A DNA stretch of 64,000 nt. Source: Thalassotalea euphylliae. Lineage in GTDB: Bacteria; Pseudomonadota; Gammaproteobacteria; Enterobacterales; Alteromonadaceae. The notes beneath the pieces are model-generated. The model made no database searches. It worked only from the letters and a program-made list of their open reading frames with translations, and was not told the DNA's origin. Both the position numbers and the translations under genes were made by a program. Below are positions 62,990-64,000 of this stretch, piece by piece. Where the stretch lies: contig NZ_QUOU01000001.1 in NCBI RefSeq assembly GCF_003390335.1, forward strand, positions 4,464,001 through 4,528,000, given 5' to 3'. The first letter of the stretch is position 1, and each line of letters starts with the position of its first letter.

Positions 62990-63136
62990 ATTTTTACAAG
63001 GTCTACAATCGTGAGAAATGGTGATTGCCCAAGCCATTCTTGCCATTTTGTTTGCGTAAGCTACACAAGCTTTATTGTGTCCTCGTCTGGCTACCAACCG
63101 ATTTATCCAGAGACTGAGTACATGGCTCTATAATAC

Positions 63137-63163
63137 AAAACGCCCGATGAAGTACACCGAGCG
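63137..63163 (-). terminator. terminator after the PEP-CTERM gene
   Basis: On the minus strand CGCTCGGTG, loop TACTT, CATCGGGCG (two G-T pairs), then TTTTGTATT. It lies 57 bp downstream of the PEP-CTERM stop. The 147 bp between istB and this hairpin hold nothing else I can support. Confidence 0.75.
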
Positions 63164-63219
63164 CTTAGAAGAAAATAGTGACAACATACTACTATAACGG
63201 GATAACAACTGACGTTACA

Positions 63220-64000
63220 TTAGTGTTTTCTGCGTCTCAAACCTGCAAAGCCAAGCATTGCTAAACCAATTAAAGCAATTGAAGAAGGCTCTGGGATTGT
63301 TGATGCACCTCTAAAGTCAGCAGTACCAAATAATTCAAGTCCATCTGGTGTTGCTCCGCCGGGAATAGGTTGGAAGCTAGTACTAAAGAAGACATCCGTG
63401 CCAGCTACTTGGGTATTAGTGTCAAAATTATTAGCCGCTAAACCGCCGCCACCAAAGGTAAAATCAACATCTAGTGCACCAGCGCCTGTACCAGCATCAC
63501 CGCCACCGCCAAAGGTCGAAAGGTCGGCTTCAATACTGACTAAGCCGGGGTGAATGGTGCTCGCTTGATCACGGGCAGAGAGTGCTAACCACAAGGTACC
63601 ATCATTGGCTGTCGTTCTATCGTTGCCATCATACGGTGTTGACAATGGATTATCGACGTAAAAGCGAATCCACCCACCGGTGAATCCAAGATCAGCGCCC
63701 GGCGATTGCGGAATGACACTCGAAAGCTCAAAACCACCAAACTCGTATGTTAGCTCACAAGAAGGGCAAAAAGTGCCTTGGTTTGTGTTATTCAGCCCTG
63801 TTACGATACCGAAGCCAGATAATGTTGTAACAACATCATCTGCTCCATTTGCTGCATTTTCAGCACCAAAAATACCGTCAGGACCCGGATCCAACAGGTC
63901 TTCAATTAAGTTGGAGTTAGACGTCCAGTCGAATAAACTCGAGGGTTCCCAAACAACTCCCCCGACATTTACAGCTGATGCATTAGCCGACAAACCTAAA
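63220..64000 (-). CDS. PEP-CTERM sorting domain protein (partial, N-terminus beyond window)
   Basis: The reading frame enters at the right edge, so the signal peptide start is outside; LGLSANASA just inside looks like the end of that signal peptide. The mature part is Gly/Thr/Asp-rich and beta-like, without Cys except one pair (CPSC). The C-terminus is the sorting signal: IPEPSS, a hydrophobic stretch of about 13 residues, then LRRRKH. Such proteins are processed and anchored by exosortase and usually end in the extracellular matrix. No exosortase is visible in the window. Confidence 0.9.
   Translation of the reverse strand, partial: LGLSANASAVNVGGVVWEPSSLFDWTSNSNLIEDLLDPGPDGIFGAENAANGADDVVTTLSGFGIVTGLNNTNQGTFCPSCELTYEFGGFELSSVIPQSPGADLGFTGGWIRFYVDNPLSTPYDGNDRTTANDGTLWLALSARDQASTIHPGLVSIEADLSTFGGGGDAGTGAGALDVDFTFGGGGLAANNFDTNTQVAGTDVFFSTSFQPIPGGATPDGLELFGTADFRGASTIPEPSSIALIGLAMLGFAGLRRRKH

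Noticed and set aside
1..64000. tRNA, rRNA, CRISPR array or replication origin
   Set aside because: Looked for clover-leaf ends, rRNA-like blocks, regularly spaced repeats and DnaA-box clusters by eye; none seen. A tRNA scan would settle it.

Overview
The window reads as a stretch of chromosome from a marine gammaproteobacterium, most likely Alteromonadales and probably Colwelliaceae-like (Colwellia/Thalassotalea). The reasons are the gene orders: argE divergent from argCBFGH, metJ divergent from metB-metL-metF, and the nnr-tsaE-amiB-mutL-miaA-hfq-hflX-hflK-hflC-purA cluster. MetJ, CpxR and ArgR-type operators fit as well, and base composition looks moderate (GC roughly mid-40s by eye). Genus is inference. 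I saw no rRNA, tRNA or CRISPR array.

Layout. 1-6709: arginine biosynthesis, argCBFGH on the minus strand (argH cut by the window edge) and divergent argE, with two candidate ARG boxes between. 6829-8292: an unassigned 487-aa protein. 8511-13647: the methionine regulon metB-metL-metF, divergent metJ and a MetJ operator array. 13747-16711: malic enzyme and purA. 16860-27770: hflC, hflK, hflX, hfq, miaA, mutL, amiB, tsaE and nnr, with a type IV pilin-like gene between hflC and purA. 27786-33516: queG, a 59-aa DUF1289 gene, a very large protein that looks like a catalytically dead hybrid histidine kinase, and a hotdog-fold protein. 33678-38894: PAP2 phosphatase and glycosyltransferase pair, orn, rsgA, psd and a glycerophosphodiesterase. 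38999-44798: envelope-stress genes, namely a BlaI-type repressor, an M56 peptidase-TonB fusion, a Spy/CpxP-like protein and a CpxRA-like two-component system. 44995-49850: a secreted hydrolase, a 346-bp inverted-repeat element, trmL, a YdcZ-like membrane protein, gpsA, secB, grxC and a rhodanese. 50049-55491: gpmI, envC, yibQ, a trypsin-like protease and a patatin-like lipase.

55619-64000 is the accessory part. It holds an exosortase/PEP-CTERM-associated set: acyl-AMP ligase, PLP-dependent decarboxylase, LuxI/FeeM-like acyltransferase and a ThiF-type E1-like enzyme. These look like a small biosynthetic pathway. They are followed by an insertion-sequence graveyard (broken IS982, intact IS1595-type, broken IS21 istB) and then a PEP-CTERM surface protein running off the right edge. 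The exosortase itself is not in the window.

Functional links: AmiB (24.4-25.7 kb) is an amidase of the type activated by EnvC (51.6-52.8 kb). TsaE and MiaA modify tRNA position 37, and TrmL and QueG position 34. Psd, the glycerophosphodiesterase, GpsA, the patatin and the PAP2 protein all act on phospholipids or their precursors. The strongest leads are the ThiF/acyltransferase/ligase/decarboxylase set, the dead hybrid kinase, the folded 346-bp repeat and the in-frame tandem repeat at the N-terminus of MetL.
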